From Noviherbaspirillum sp. L7-7A (GTDB lineage Bacteria > Pseudomonadota > Gammaproteobacteria > Burkholderiales > Burkholderiaceae_D): a stretch of 64,000 nucleotides of DNA. The stretch is from NCBI RefSeq assembly GCF_019052805.1, contig NZ_JAHQRJ010000001.1, forward strand, positions 558,001-622,000, given 5' to 3'. The notes beneath the pieces are model-generated. The model was given only the letters and a program-made list of their open reading frames with translations, did no database searches and was not told the origin of the DNA. This document shows, piece after piece, positions 17,565-27,153 of the stretch; the first letter of the stretch is position 1, and each line of letters begins with the position of its first letter. Position numbers and translations under genes: made by a program.

Positions 17565-18995
17565 TTATGTTCCGCTGAGCAGGCTCTTCACTGCCGCCCG
17601 CGCCTCGCGTCCCAGCTGCGCCAGGTCCACGCCAGGCAGGCTGTCGTTCTCGACCACTGCGCGACCTTGAACGAACAGCCATTTCAGGTGCGGCCGTCCG
17701 CCGCAGGCCACCGGCCCGATGGCCGGGTCATGGAGGCCGAAATAGCGCGGGTCGTCCAGCGCATAGACGGCAATGTCGGCGCAGCCGCCTACCGCGATGC
17801 CCTGCAGGCCCTCGATGCCCAGCACGCGGGCGCCGCCGGTGCTGCCCCAGCGCACGACGTCCTCGATGCTGGCGGCGTCGGCGCCGCCTTCGGAACTGCC
17901 GCCGGCATAGGCGGGCAGGGCATCCTGGCCGCCGCGGGCGCGTTGCATCAGCCAGGCCGCATGGGTTTCCGAAATCATGTCCGCCGCCTCGTTGGAAGCG
18001 GCGCCGTCGACGCCGATGGAGACTGTCACGCCGGCCGCTTCCAGCTGGCGCACCGGCGCGATGCCGCTGCCCAGCCGGCCGTTGCTCTGCGGGCAGTGGG
18101 CGATGCCGGTGCCGGTCTGTCCCAGCAGCGCGATTTCCTCCGCCTCGAGCTTGACCAGATGGGCGTACCAGACATCCGGCCCCAGCCAGTCATGCTCGCC
18201 CACGAATGCCACCGGCGAGCAGCCGAACTTGCCGCGCGCGGCCTGCTGGTATTCCACCGTCTCGGACAGGTGGCTGTGCAGGCGCAGGCCCAGGCTGCGG
18301 CCGAAGGCGGCCAGCTCGCGCAGCTCGGCCGGCTGCACCGAATACAGCGGCGTGGTGGGCGCCATCACGATGCGCCGCATCGCATCCGGCGCCGCATCGT
18401 GGTAGAGCGCAGCCAGACGCGCCACGTCGTCCTGATAGGCCTGCAGCGACTCCGGCCGCAGCGCGCTCGGCAGTTCGGCTTCCAGCTGCCGGGTCTGGGT
18501 GGCGCCGCCACGGCACAGCACGAAGCGCAGGCCCAGCGCCTCGGCTTCCTCGAACAGGATGGCCGAGCTGTCATAGGGCATGTCGGGGTAATACAGATAG
18601 TGGTGGTCGGCCACCGTGCCGCAACCCGAGCGCGCCAGCTCGACCAGGCCGATGCGCGCGGCCAGCCGGAACAGCTTCTCGTCGAAGCGGGCGCGATAGC
18701 GATAGGGCGTGGCCGCCAGCCATTCGGTCAGGGACAGGTTCAGGCCGCCCGGGTCGCCTTTTAATAGCGACTGGAACAGGTGGTGATGGGTGTTGACCCA
18801 GGCCGGGTAGACCACGCAGTCGGTAGCGTCGAGCACGCGTTCGCCGGGCAGGGCGGTCAGCTTGCCGATGGCCTGGATGCGGCCGTCGACGACGCGGATG
18901 TCGGGGCCGGCTGTGCGGCCGCCATCGTCGGCGCGGCCGGTGAGGATGCTGTGAGCATTGGAAATCAGGATGGATGTGTGTGATGTCTGGATCAT
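17565..18995 (-). CDS. ATZ/TRZ-family aminohydrolase, 8-oxoguanine deaminase-like
   Basis: Cytoplasmic metal-dependent deaminase of about 476 aa. The metal and substrate motifs of the subtype III amidohydrolases are present in order: VNTHHHLFQSL, GCGTVADHHYLYY, LHSHLSET, the HCPQSN region and IGVDGAASNE (catalytic Asp). NTHHH(F/L)xQ resembles 8-oxoguanine deaminase more closely than TrzN or guanine deaminase, but substrate assignment is inference. ATG 18995 (MIQTSHTS) is preferred; a TTG at 19013 is possible. It diverges from an NMT1-type ABC importer at 19192, a common pairing in purine salvage or catabolism. Confidence 0.85.
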   Translation of the reverse strand: MIQTSHTSILISNAHSILTGRADDGGRTAGPDIRVVDGRIQAIGKLTALPGERVLDATDCVVYPAWVNTHHHLFQSLLKGDPGGLNLSLTEWLAATPYRYRARFDEKLFRLAARIGLVELARSGCGTVADHHYLYYPDMPYDSSAILFEEAEALGLRFVLCRGGATQTRQLEAELPSALRPESLQAYQDDVARLAALYHDAAPDAMRRIVMAPTTPLYSVQPAELRELAAFGRSLGLRLHSHLSETVEYQQAARGKFGCSPVAFVGEHDWLGPDVWYAHLVKLEAEEIALLGQTGTGIAHCPQSNGRLGSGIAPVRQLEAAGVTVSIGVDGAASNEAADMISETHAAWLMQRARGGQDALPAYAGGSSEGGADAASIEDVVRWGSTGGARVLGIEGLQGIAVGGCADIAVYALDDPRYFGLHDPAIGPVACGGRPHLKWLFVQGRAVVENDSLPGVDLAQLGREARAAVKSLLSGT

Positions 18996-19191
18996 GAATG
19001 AGGCCGTTATCAAAAGGAAAGCGCCGAAGCCAGCCGCCGCTGCAAGTTTCCTGCCACATGGTTTTTACAGGGAGAAGAAAGCAGCAAACGGGTACGGTTA
19101 TTGCTGATCCCTGGAAAGACGCGGATTCGGTCGTTGACTGCTCGAATCAGGTGCGCACCACTTTGGATCAAGCAACATAGATAGGACAATC

Positions 19192-20223
19192 ATGCCCCGT
19201 TTTAAGTCATTTCACCTCGGCGCTGCACTGATGCTGTGCGCCGCATCGGCCGCCAGCCATGCTCAGGAAACCAAGATCAAGTTCCAGCTCGACTGGCGGT
19301 TCGAGGGGCCTTCAGCGCTATTCCTCGTCGCCAAGAGCAAGGGCTACTTCGAACAGGAAAAGCTGGATGTCACCATCGATGCCGGCAATGGCTCCGGCAA
19401 TGCGGTCAACCGGGTGGCGTCGGGCAGCTATGACATGGGCTTCGCCGACATGGCCGCGCTGATGGAATTCAGCGCCAACAACCCGACCGCGCCATCCAAG
19501 CCGGTGGCGGTGATGATGGTCTATAACGACACGCCGGCCGCGGTGATGGCGCTGAAGAAGTCCGGCATCAAGAGCCCGGCCGACCTTAATGGCAAGAAGC
19601 TGGGTGCGCCGGTATTCGACGCCGGCCGCCGCGCCTACCCGATCTTCGCCAAGGCCAATGGCCTGGACGTGAGCAAGGCAACCTGGGTCAGCATGGACCC
19701 GCAGCTGCGCGAGACCATGCTGGCGCGTGGCGACATCGATGCCATTACCGGCTTCTACTTCACCTCGCTGCTCAACCTCAACGCCCGCGGCGTGAAGGAC
19801 GAGGACATCGTGGTGCTGTCCTATCCGAACAATGGCGTGAAGCTGTACGGCAATGCCATCATCGCTTCCGACAACCTGGTCAAGCAGAATCCGGAAGCGA
19901 TCAAGGCCTTCCTGCGCGCCTTCGCCAAGGCATCGAAGGATGTGATGGCCAATCCGGATGCGGCGGTCGCATCGATCAAGGCGCGCGATGCGCTGGTGGA
20001 TGAAAAGCTGGAAGCGCGCCGCCTGAAACTGGCCATTGCCAGTTCCATTGCCACGCCCAACGCCAGGGCCGAAGGCTATGGCCAGGTATCGGCGCCGCGC
20101 CTGTCGCTGATGGCATCCCAGGTATCCGACGCCTACGGCACAAAGACCCGGGTTGATCCGAACGCCGTCTGGAATGCGTCCTTCCTGCCGTCGAAGGCGG
20201 ATCTCAACGTCTTTCCGAAATAA
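19192..20223 (+). CDS. NMT1/THI5-like ABC substrate-binding protein (system 1)
   Basis: Periplasmic binding protein of 343 aa, in the family that includes SsuA, TauA and pyrimidine/purine-precursor binders. The signal peptide ends near AASAASHAQE; the NMT1 signature KIKFQLDWRFEGPSALFLVA is followed by KGYFEQEKLDV, GNAVNRVASGSYDMGFADMA and DLNGKKLGAPVF. It is the first gene of a binding protein-ATPase-permease operon beside a divergent 8-oxoguanine deaminase-like gene, so a purine or related heterocycle is the likely ligand (inference). ATG 19192 gives a normal signal peptide. Confidence 0.88.
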   Translation: MPRFKSFHLGAALMLCAASAASHAQETKIKFQLDWRFEGPSALFLVAKSKGYFEQEKLDVTIDAGNGSGNAVNRVASGSYDMGFADMAALMEFSANNPTAPSKPVAVMMVYNDTPAAVMALKKSGIKSPADLNGKKLGAPVFDAGRRAYPIFAKANGLDVSKATWVSMDPQLRETMLARGDIDAITGFYFTSLLNLNARGVKDEDIVVLSYPNNGVKLYGNAIIASDNLVKQNPEAIKAFLRAFAKASKDVMANPDAAVASIKARDALVDEKLEARRLKLAIASSIATPNARAEGYGQVSAPRLSLMASQVSDAYGTKTRVDPNAVWNASFLPSKADLNVFPK

Positions 20224-20291
20224 GCACCAAGCAAGTCCTCATCCGTTGCAACCGGCCCTCACCGATGCGGTGGGGGCACACCCGAGCCGTC

Positions 20292-21077
20292 ATGTCCGCC
20301 ACCTTTGTCAATTTCCAGAACGTCTTCCTCGCCTATAACGACAGCGGCGACTTCGCCGTCGAAGACATTTCCCTTACCACCCGCCAGGGTGAATTCATCG
20401 CCATTGTCGGCCCGTCCGGCTGCGGCAAATCCACCTTCATGAAGCTGGCCACCGGCCTGAAGGCGCCGACCCGCGGCAGCGTCGCCATCGATGGCGCACC
20501 CGTCACCGGTCCGTTAAAGATCGTCGGCATGGCCTTCCAGGCGCCGACCCTGCTGCCATGGCGCACCACGCTGGACAATGTGCTGCTGCCGCTGGAAATC
20601 GTGGAGCCGCACCGCAGCCGCTTCCGCCAGCATCGCGCCGAATACGAGGAGCGCGCGCTGAAGCTGCTGAAGGCCGTCGGCCTGGATGGCTATGCGCAGA
20701 AGTTTCCCTGGCAGCTGTCCGGCGGCATGCAGCAGCGCGCCTCCATCTGCCGCGCGCTGATCCATGAGCCCAAGATGCTGCTGCTAGACGAGCCGTTCGG
20801 CGCGCTCGACGCCTTCACCCGCGAAGAGCTGTGGTGCATCCTGCGCGATCTGCAGGCGGCGCAGAAATTCAATGTGATCCTGGTCACGCACGACTTGCGC
20901 GAGGCTGCCTTCCTGGCCGACACCATCTATGTGATGAGCCGCCGTCCGGGACGCATCGTCGCCCGTCGCGAAAATCCGCTGCCCGGTCCGCGCGAGCTGG
21001 AGCTGACCTATACCGAACCCTTCAGCGCGCTGGTGCATGAGCTGCGCGAGCATATCGGCCGCGTGCGCACGGCTTGA
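20292..21077 (+). CDS. ABC transporter ATPase (system 1)
   Basis: Cytoplasmic ATPase of 261 aa, SsuB/TauB type. Walker A GPSGCGKST, Q-loop MAFQAPTLLPW, ABC signature LSGGMQQR, Walker B MLLLDEPFGALD and switch His VTHD are all intact. ATG 20292 (MSATFVNFQNVFL) is preferred to an upstream ATG at 20265. It lies 68 nt after the binding protein and is followed by the permease after an 11-nt gap. It energises import of the system 1 ligand. Confidence 0.9.
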   Translation: MSATFVNFQNVFLAYNDSGDFAVEDISLTTRQGEFIAIVGPSGCGKSTFMKLATGLKAPTRGSVAIDGAPVTGPLKIVGMAFQAPTLLPWRTTLDNVLLPLEIVEPHRSRFRQHRAEYEERALKLLKAVGLDGYAQKFPWQLSGGMQQRASICRALIHEPKMLLLDEPFGALDAFTREELWCILRDLQAAQKFNVILVTHDLREAAFLADTIYVMSRRPGRIVARRENPLPGPRELELTYTEPFSALVHELREHIGRVRTA

Positions 21078-21088
21078 GAGGAATGATG

Positions 21089-21850
21089 ATGAATAAAACC
21101 CTGTTGCAAAAAAGCGCGCCCTGGCTGCTGATGGCGCTGGTGCTGGTCATCTGGCAGGCCATCTGCAGCCTGTTCGATGTGTCGGAATTCATTTTCCCCA
21201 GCCCGGCCGCGATCGTGCAGTCGATGGTGGAATTCGCCGGCGCCATTGCGCTGCATGCCTGGCGCACTTTCTGGGTCACGATGGCCGGCTTCGCAATCGC
21301 CGTGGTGGTGGGCGTGGTGCTGGGCATGATCATCGGCTCGTCGCCTTTTCTTTACTCGGCGGCCTATCCGCTGATGACCGCCTTCAATGCGCTGCCCAAG
21401 GCCGCCTTCGTGCCTATTTTGGTGGTGTGGTTCGGCATCGGCGCGGGTCCCGCCATTTTGACTGCCTTCCTGATTTCCTTCTTCCCGATCATGGTCAATA
21501 TCGCCACTGGCCTGGCGACACTGGAGCCGGAAATGGAGGATGTGCTGCGGGTGCTGGGCGCGCGCCGGCTGGATGTGCTGCTCAAGGTCGGCCTGCCGCG
21601 CTCGCTGCCGTATTTCTTCGCGTCGCTGAAGGTGGCCATCACGCTGGCCTTCGTCGGCACCACAGTATCGGAAATGACCGCGTCCAACGAAGGCATCGGC
21701 TATCTGCTGGTGTCGGCCGGCTCGTCGATGCGCATGCCGCTGGCCTTTGCCGGCCTGGTGGTCATTGGCGCGATGGCGATGACGATGTATGAATTGTTCT
21801 CGGTGGTGGAGAAGCGGACCACGGGATGGGCGCATCGGGGTGCGCATTGA
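21089..21850 (+). CDS. ABC transporter permease (system 1)
   Basis: Inner-membrane permease of about 253 aa, BPD_transp_1/SsuC type, with six predicted helices (WLLMALVLVIWQAIC, FAIAVVVGVVLGMIIG, FVPILVVWFGIGAGPAILTAFL, LAFAGLVVIGAMAMTMYELF). The EAA loop is LRVLGARRLDVLLKVGLPRSLPY. Three consecutive ATG codons exist at 21083, 21086 and 21089; the last has the best spacing (6 nt) from AGAGGA at 21077-21082. It ends the operon, followed by the repeat at 21938 and the terminator at 22005. Confidence 0.9.
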   Translation: MNKTLLQKSAPWLLMALVLVIWQAICSLFDVSEFIFPSPAAIVQSMVEFAGAIALHAWRTFWVTMAGFAIAVVVGVVLGMIIGSSPFLYSAAYPLMTAFNALPKAAFVPILVVWFGIGAGPAILTAFLISFFPIMVNIATGLATLEPEMEDVLRVLGARRLDVLLKVGLPRSLPYFFASLKVAITLAFVGTTVSEMTASNEGIGYLLVSAGSSMRMPLAFAGLVVIGAMAMTMYELFSVVEKRTTGWAHRGAH

Positions 21851-21937
21851 TAGAAATGGCTTGGGTCAGGGCGGCGCGCGTGCGTTGGGTACAGCTCTTT
21901 CACCGTACGTTACCTGGCACCGGGCATGCCTTGGAGG

Positions 21938-21962
21938 GTGCAATACCCGAAGGGTATTGCAC
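21938..21962. repeat. Small dispersed hairpin (GTGCAATACCC...GGGTATTGCAC)
   Basis: An 11-bp perfect stem with a GAA loop lies 88 nt after the permease stop. It belongs with the element at 6738-6764. No T tract follows, so it looks like a REP-type repeat rather than a terminator. Confidence 0.6.
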
Positions 21963-22004
21963 GGCCGTTGCAGACCGGAGTAGCCACGTGTCGGCTTCGC
22001 CAGG

Positions 22005-22039
22005 CAATGAAAAAGCGCCCCAAGGGCGCTTTTTCATTG
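22005..22039. terminator. Bidirectional rho-independent terminator
   Basis: A 16-bp perfect stem, CAATGAAAAAGCGCCC (22005-22020) with its complement (22024-22039), has a 3-nt loop and A and T tracts on the two sides, so it can end transcription from both directions: the importer operon (plus) and the small genes at 22052-22430 (minus). Confidence 0.9.
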
Positions 22040-22051
22040 CCGCGGCCAGCT

Positions 22052-22171
22052 TCAGGCTCGTCGGTGGCTGCCGTGGCGTCGGCTCATGGCCAGCACCATG
22101 GATACTGCCGCCACCAGCGTGACAATGGCAACGCCACCCGCGAGCAGCAGCCGGATGTCCATGGCCGTCAT
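22052..22171 (-). CDS. Small single-pass membrane protein, unknown
   Basis: 39-aa reading frame, not matched to any family I recognise. It starts MTAMDIRLLLAGGVAIVTLV, has one strong hydrophobic segment (about residues 7-28) and ends with a basic tail (MSRRHGSHRRA). GGAAG lies a few bases upstream of the ATG at 22171. It follows the 22194-22430 gene by 22 nt on the same strand and is followed at once by the terminator at 22005-22039, which supports a two-gene transcript. No function can be given. Confidence 0.5.
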   Translation of the reverse strand: MTAMDIRLLLAGGVAIVTLVAAVSMVLAMSRRHGSHRRA

Positions 22172-22193
22172 GATGACTTCCTTGCGCTACGGT

Positions 22194-22430
22194 TCAGCCG
22201 CGCGAGGCGATGAAGCGCAGCTCCGCGGCCAGGTTGGGCGACAGGGCTTCGTAGTCGCGCGCCAGGCGGAACAGCGCCAGCTGGTCGCGCAGTTTCGCCG
22301 CCGGAGCGGCTTGCTTGGCAGGCTTGACTGCCAGCAGGGCAGCCAGCAGCGAACGGAAAGCGCGGCCGACATTGGCGCCATAGCTCAGGCCGTTATCGCT
22401 GGAATGTTGGGGAAGGGCGATCGAGGACAT
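22194..22430 (-). CDS. Small hypothetical protein (78 aa)
   Basis: Unrecognised 78-aa protein with an AGGAG ribosome-binding site 5-6 nt before ATG 22430. It begins MSSIALPQHSSDNGLSYGAN, then FRSLLAALLAVKPAKQ and a helical tail (LRDQLALFRLARDYEALSPN, ELRFIASRG). No signal peptide or metal motif is seen. It is the first gene of a likely two-gene minus-strand unit ending at the 22005 terminator. Function unknown. Confidence 0.6.
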   Translation of the reverse strand: MSSIALPQHSSDNGLSYGANVGRAFRSLLAALLAVKPAKQAAPAAKLRDQLALFRLARDYEALSPNLAAELRFIASRG

Positions 22431-22475
22431 GATTTACTCCTGAAAATTTCTGTATGGAAGGAGTATATGGACGGT

Positions 22476-22527
22476 AATACCGGTATTCCAATTTCAAGTG
22501 ACCATAACTACTATCAGGTATAGTTAT
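22476..22527. promoter_or_regulatory. Two palindromes upstream of the small-gene unit (operator candidates)
   Basis: A perfect 12-bp palindrome AATACCGGTATT (22476-22487) and an inverted repeat ATAACTA (22504-22510)/TAGTTAT (22521-22527) lie 46-97 bp upstream of the ATG at 22430. They look like regulator sites for the minus-strand unit. A plus-strand 18-codon frame starting at 22467 overlaps them and is not called. Confidence 0.35.
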
Positions 22528-22625
22528 TTCTTTGGTGAGTTAGTACAAAGTCAGTCCCTGACGCATAGATCCAGATTGATAGCAGATATCACGAATGAAA
22601 ATGGGCTTGCAAAACTTGCATGTTC

Positions 22626-22641
22626 TGTGATTTATCTCACA
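22626..22641. promoter_or_regulatory. Perfect CRP-type palindrome
   Basis: TGTGA (22626-22630)-N6-TCACA (22637-22641) matches the CRP/Vfr consensus exactly. Its centre (22633.5) lies about 30 bp before TACGAT (22662-22667), which places it near -41.5 of a start around 22674, the geometry of a class II CRP-activated promoter. The downstream unit is the candidate sRNA at 22674-22761. Confidence 0.6.
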
Positions 22642-22673
22642 GTCAATGTTTCCGGCAGGGCTACGATGCAGGT

Positions 22674-22761
22674 TCCGACAGCGGAGGTCTCCTCCGCTTC
22701 CCGTAGCCTTGACTTGTACGGGATTTGAGCCCGGCACCGGTTGGTTGCCGGGCTGTTTTTT
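22674..22761 (+). ncRNA. Candidate small RNA under CRP-type promoter
   Basis: About 88 nt between a CRP-type promoter (site 22626-22641, -10-like TACGAT 22662-22667) and a rho-independent terminator. It holds a first hairpin GCGGAGG (22681-22687)/CCTCCGC (22691-22697) with a 3-nt loop, whose CCTCC strand is complementary to Shine-Dalgarno sequences, a single-stranded stretch, and the terminator stem. There is no convincing reading frame. The start site is inferred from promoter spacing. The next gene on this strand, opgG, begins 284 nt after the terminator, so a leader of opgG is less likely. Confidence 0.45.
22728..22761 (+). terminator. Rho-independent terminator of candidate sRNA
   Basis: Stem AGCCCGGCA (22728-22736)/TGCCGGGCT (22746-22754), 9-nt loop, then G and six T. 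The gene-free stretch 22762-23044 up to opgG shows nothing else supported beyond a TAGGAG ribosome-binding site. Confidence 0.8.
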
Positions 22762-23044
22762 CCCGCAATCAGCCGTGCCGCCAGAAGGCGCTGAAGCGGG
22801 AGCCGGACGGCGACGGGGCGTGCAGGGCATTGCCAGGGTGCCGCGCCGTGGCCGGTGCGGATGGAACTGTCGAGCTCGGCCTGGGTCTCAGGAATCCATT
22901 AGCATGAAGCACCGCGATTCTTCCCTCCCGTCCCGGCTCGACAAATTCCCTCCAGATTGGCAAAGTACTGCCCGTTCTGAATTTAACAATATTGCGCGTT
23001 GGTGACGAAGGCCGCCGCGCTGGGCAACATCAGATAGGAGCGCC

Positions 23045-24589
23045 ATGCCTGGCAACAAGCTGTTTACCCTGTTTTCTCCAATTGCTTCGCTGCTGCCGGC
23101 AGCCGTCGCGGCATGGGCGCTGGCCATGCCGGGCAGTGCATGGGCATTCAATTTCGAGGATGTCGCGGCCCAGGCCAAAACGCTGGCCGCGTCGCCCTAC
23201 AAGCGTCCCAAGAGCGAACTGCCAAAGTCCCTGCAGGACCTGACCTACGACCAGTACCGCGACATCCGTTTCAATCCCGAGAAGGCTTACTGGCGCGACG
23301 CCAGGCTGCCGTTCGAACTGGCCTTCTTCCATCCCGGGCGCATCTTCGACACGCCGGTGCGCATCAATGAGGTCGCCGGCAAGGCGGTGCGGCCGATCAA
23401 GTTCGATCCGCAGGCATTCGACTACGGCGCCAACAAGATCAACCTGAAGGACCTGAACGGGCTCGACTTCGCCGGCTTCCGGGTGCATTACCCGGTCAAT
23501 ACGCCCAAGTACAAGGACGAGGTGCTGGTATTCCTCGGCGCCAGCTATTTCCGGGCGGTCGGCAAGGACCAGCGCTACGGCCTGTCGGCGCGCGGCCTGG
23601 CGCTGGACACCGCGCTCAACTCCGGCGAGGAGTTCCCCCTGTTCACCGAGTTCTGGATCGAGCGGCCCGAGGCGGGCGCGAAGGAACTGGTGATCTATGC
23701 GTTGCTCAACTCGCGCCGCATGACCGGCGCCTACCGCTTCCTGCTGCGTCCGGGCGTCGATACCGCCATCGATGTGAAGTCGCGCCTGTTTGCCCGCGAA
23801 AACATCACCAAGGTGGGCCTGGCGCCATTGACCTCGATGTTCTTCTCCGGCGAGAACCAGCGCTCGCCGCAGGAAGATTACCGGCCGGAAGTGCACGACT
23901 CGGACGGCCTGTCGGTGCAGTCGGGCACCGGCGAATGGATCTGGCGGCCGCTGTCGAATCCGAAGAAGCTGCTGGTCACGTCCTATGCGCTGTCCAATCC
24001 GGGCGGCTTTGGCATGATGCAGCGCGACCGCGAATACACCAGCTATGAAGACCTGGAGTCGCGCTTTGAACTGCGGCCCAGCGGCTGGGTCGAACCGAAA
24101 GGCAAGTGGGGGTCGGGCCGGGTGGAACTGGTGCAGATTCCCACGCCTGACGAAACCAACGACAACATCGTGGCGTACTGGGTGCCGGATGCGCCGCCCA
24201 AGCCCGGCGCGCCGTTCGACTTTGAATACCGCCTGTTATGGCAGAAGGAAAAGGAACGCAAGCCGCCCCTGTCATGGGTGACGCAGACGCGGCGCGGCCA
24301 GGGCTATCCGCGGCGCACCGACGACAGCATTACCCTGGCGGTCGACTTCGAAGGCCCGAGCCTGGCCAAGCTGCCGGCGGATGCCAAGCCGGAGGCGGTG
24401 ATCAGTGTCGACAGCAATGGCAAGCTGCTGGAAACCAATACCATCCACAACGATGTCACTGGCGGATGGCGCATGACGATGAGAATGAGCCGCAACGACA
24501 CGTCCAAGCCGGTCGAGCTGCGCGGCTTTTTGCGTAACAACAACCTCACTCTGTCGGAAACGTGGAGCTACATACTGAGCCCGGACTGA
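23045..24589 (+). CDS. opgG: Glucan biosynthesis protein G (OpgG/MdoG)
   Basis: Periplasmic protein needed for osmoregulated periplasmic glucan synthesis, probably forming the beta-1,6 branches on the backbone made by OpgH. It is 514 aa, normal for the family, with a signal peptide ending [10 protein letters not shown] and the mature start [14 protein letters not shown]. Family text runs throughout: [77 protein letters not shown] 23045 has TAGGAG 4 nt upstream. Its stop overlaps the opgH start by one base (TGATG). Confidence 0.96.
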   Translation: MPGNKLFTLFSPIASLLPAAVAAWALAMPGSAWAFNFEDVAAQAKTLAASPYKRPKSELPKSLQDLTYDQYRDIRFNPEKAYWRDARLPFELAFFHPGRIFDTPVRINEVAGKAVRPIKFDPQAFDYGANKINLKDLNGLDFAGFRVHYPVNTPKYKDEVLVFLGASYFRAVGKDQRYGLSARGLALDTALNSGEEFPLFTEFWIERPEAGAKELVIYALLNSRRMTGAYRFLLRPGVDTAIDVKSRLFARENITKVGLAPLTSMFFSGENQRSPQEDYRPEVHDSDGLSVQSGTGEWIWRPLSNPKKLLVTSYALSNPGGFGMMQRDREYTSYEDLESRFELRPSGWVEPKGKWGSGRVELVQIPTPDETNDNIVAYWVPDAPPKPGAPFDFEYRLLWQKEKERKPPLSWVTQTRRGQGYPRRTDDSITLAVDFEGPSLAKLPADAKPEAVISVDSNGKLLETNTIHNDVTGGWRMTMRMSRNDTSKPVELRGFLRNNNLTLSETWSYILSPD

Positions 24590-27141
24590 TGCGCGCAAAC
24601 GAAGGATTGCCCGTCTACCCCACGCCGCAGGCGGCAACCACCGTCGCGCATTATCTCGACCGCCTTGGCCTGACGCCTGCCCAGCGCGCCGCGGTCGAAT
24701 CGCGCATGGCGCTGGATCCCAACGCAACCGAGAAGGAAGCCATGGCCAGCCTGCATCATGCGCTGGCGCATGATGCCGCGCAGCCGGCCGAGCCGGCCTA
24801 TGGCTCGGTGGCCGCGCGCCTGGCCCTGGCCGACGCCGCGCCCGAGACGACGCCGGCCGACAACGGCCATGCCCGCCTGCACAGCATGCCGCCGCTGAAC
24901 CGCGTCTCGATGACGCCGCATCCGTGGGGCACCCTGAATGCCATCACCCGCTGGAGCGAGTCGATGCTGCGCCGGCCGCGCGACTGGGCCCTGCGGCGTC
25001 CCACCCGCACCCGCGAGCCGTGGCCGGCGGATTCGCCGCAGGCCGGCGGCAACGCGCCCGATGCCAGCGCGGAACGGCAGCCGCATGGCAGCCTGCGGCG
25101 CGGCGTGCTGCTGCTCCTGATGCTGTCGCAGACGGCGATCGCCACCTGGTTCATGTCGCGGGTATTGCCCTACCAGGGCACGCGGCCGATGGAAATGGTG
25201 ACGATGGCGTTCTTCGCGGTGCTGTTCTGCTGGGTCTCGGCCGGCTTCTGGACCGCAATGACCGGTTTCCTGGTGCTGCTGCGCGGCAGCGACCGCTACC
25301 TGATATCGCGCAACGCAGCGGACCGCACGCCGATCGCGGCGAATGCCCGCACCGCCATCGTCATGCCGATCTGCAATGAAGACGTGACGGCGGTGTTTGC
25401 CGGCCTGCGCGCCACTTTCGAATCGGTGCAGCGCACCGGCGAGCTGGACCGTTTCGACTTCTTCGTGCTCAGCGACAGCTACCAGAGCGACATCTGCGCC
25501 GCCGAGGTGGCGGCCTGGTCGCGGCTGTGCAAGGCGGTGGGCGGCTTTGGCAAGATCTTCTATCGCCGGCGCTTTCGCCGCGTCAAGCGCAAGAGCGGCA
25601 ATATCGACGACTTCTGCCGCCGCTGGGCCAGGGATTACCGCTACATGATCGTGCTCGATGCCGACAGCGTGATGAGCGGCGAATGCCTGACCACGCTGGT
25701 GCGGCTGATGGAAAGCCAGCCCAGCGCCGGCATCATCCAGACCGCCCCGCGCGCGGCCGGGCGCGACACGCTGTATGCCCGCATCCAGCAGTTTTCCACC
25801 CGCGTCTATGGCCCGCTGTTTACCGCCGGCCTGCATTACTGGCAGCTCGGCGAGTCCCATTACTGGGGCCACAACGCCATCATCCGGCTCGATCCCTTCG
25901 TGCGCCACTGCGCGCTGGCGCCGCTGCCGGGCGAAGGCTCGCTGGCCGGCGAGATCCTGTCGCATGACTTCGTCGAGGCGGCGCTGATGCGACGCGCCGG
26001 CTGGGGCGTCTGGATCGCCTACGACCTCGACGGCAGCTACGAGGAAATGCCGCCCAACCTGCTGGACGAGTTGAAGCGCGACCGCCGCTGGTGCCATGGC
26101 AACCTGATGAACTTCCGGCTGTTCGCCGCGCGCGGCATGCACCCGGTGCATCGGGCAGTGTTCGTCACGGGCGTGATGGCCTATATCTCCGCGCCGCTGT
26201 GGTTCATGTTCCTGGTGCTGTCCACCGGCCTTCTGGCCTGGCATGCGCTGACCGAGCCGCAGTACTTCGTCGAACCGCGGCAGCTCTTCCCGATCTGGCC
26301 GCAATGGCATCCGGAAAAGGCGCTGGCGCTGTTTGGCGCCACCGCGCTGCTGCTGTTCCTGCCCAAGATCCTGAGCGTGCTGCTGATCTGGCTGCAGGGC
26401 GCGCGTGGTTACGGAGGACGCATCCGAGTGGCCATCAGCATGTTGATCGAGCTGATCTTCTCGATGCTGCTGGCGCCAGTGCGCATGCTGTTCCACAGCC
26501 GTTTCGTCAGCGCCGCCTTCCTGGGCCTGGAAATGACCTGGAAGTCGCCGCCGCGGCAGGACTCCGAAACTCACTGGGACGAGGGCGTCAGGAAGCATGG
26601 CATGCATACCCTGCTGGGCCTGGTGTGGGGCGGCGGCGTCTACCTGCTGGACCCGTCCTACCTGCCCTGGCTGCTGCCGATCGCGGGCGCGCTGGTGCTG
26701 TCGATCCCGATTTCGGTGCTGTCCTCGCGGGTATCGCTGGGCCGGCTGCTGCGTCGCATGAAGCTGTTCGTCATTCCGGAAGAGGCCCATCCGCCGCGCG
26801 AGCTGGTCGACGCCAGGGCGCATGCGGCGGCCACGCCCGGGCAGCCCGGTTTCATCGAAGCGGCCGTGGACCCGCTGGTCAATGCGCTGGCCTGCGCCAG
26901 CGTGCGGCCGCGGGATGCCGTCCGGCGGCTTTCCGAGAAGCGCGAGCACATGCTGCAGAAGGTGCTGAAGTCGGATCCCGCGCAGTTGTCCGAGGTCGAG
27001 AAATGGTCCCTGCTAAATGATCCGCGTCTGCTGTCGCGCCTGCACCTGGCCTTGTGGAGCGGCGACGGCGTGCATCCCGGATGGCGAGCCGCGATGTCGG
27101 GGGGGCTGAATAAAGCCGTGGGCGCGGCTGATGGCCTTTGA
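24589..27141 (+). CDS. opgH: Glucan biosynthesis glucosyltransferase H (OpgH/MdoH)
   Basis: Inner-membrane glycosyltransferase family 2 enzyme of 850 aa that polymerises beta-1,2-glucan from UDP-glucose and exports it. After a ~170-residue cytoplasmic N-terminus come two membrane helices, then the catalytic domain: [34 protein letters not shown] (DxD), [17 protein letters not shown] (catalytic Asp) and [13 protein letters not shown] (Q/RxxRW-type). Four or more further helices follow. The start ATG 24589 shares a base with the opgG stop. The composite repeat B begins 13 nt after its stop, so no room remains for a normal terminator. Confidence 0.96.
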   Translation: MRANEGLPVYPTPQAATTVAHYLDRLGLTPAQRAAVESRMALDPNATEKEAMASLHHALAHDAAQPAEPAYGSVAARLALADAAPETTPADNGHARLHSMPPLNRVSMTPHPWGTLNAITRWSESMLRRPRDWALRRPTRTREPWPADSPQAGGNAPDASAERQPHGSLRRGVLLLLMLSQTAIATWFMSRVLPYQGTRPMEMVTMAFFAVLFCWVSAGFWTAMTGFLVLLRGSDRYLISRNAADRTPIAANARTAIVMPICNEDVTAVFAGLRATFESVQRTGELDRFDFFVLSDSYQSDICAAEVAAWSRLCKAVGGFGKIFYRRRFRRVKRKSGNIDDFCRRWARDYRYMIVLDADSVMSGECLTTLVRLMESQPSAGIIQTAPRAAGRDTLYARIQQFSTRVYGPLFTAGLHYWQLGESHYWGHNAIIRLDPFVRHCALAPLPGEGSLAGEILSHDFVEAALMRRAGWGVWIAYDLDGSYEEMPPNLLDELKRDRRWCHGNLMNFRLFAARGMHPVHRAVFVTGVMAYISAPLWFMFLVLSTGLLAWHALTEPQYFVEPRQLFPIWPQWHPEKALALFGATALLLFLPKILSVLLIWLQGARGYGGRIRVAISMLIELIFSMLLAPVRMLFHSRFVSAAFLGLEMTWKSPPRQDSETHWDEGVRKHGMHTLLGLVWGGGVYLLDPSYLPWLLPIAGALVLSIPISVLSSRVSLGRLLRRMKLFVIPEEAHPPRELVDARAHAAATPGQPGFIEAAVDPLVNALACASVRPRDAVRRLSEKREHMLQKVLKSDPAQLSEVEKWSLLNDPRLLSRLHLALWSGDGVHPGWRAAMSGGLNKAVGAADGL

Positions 27142-27153
27142 GGCGGCAGCGGC

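Noticed and set aside
22467-22523. 18-codon peptide with AAGGAG upstream (begins MDGNTGIPIS)
   Set aside because: It overlaps two palindromes upstream of the divergent small genes; spacing from AAGGAG to ATG is only 3 nt and no neighbouring modification gene supports a peptide product.
22701-22754. tRNA-like T-arm on the minus strand (GGGCTCAAATCCCG)
   Set aside because: No acceptor stem, anticodon arm or CCA can be built around it; the segment is better explained as the terminator hairpin of the candidate sRNA.
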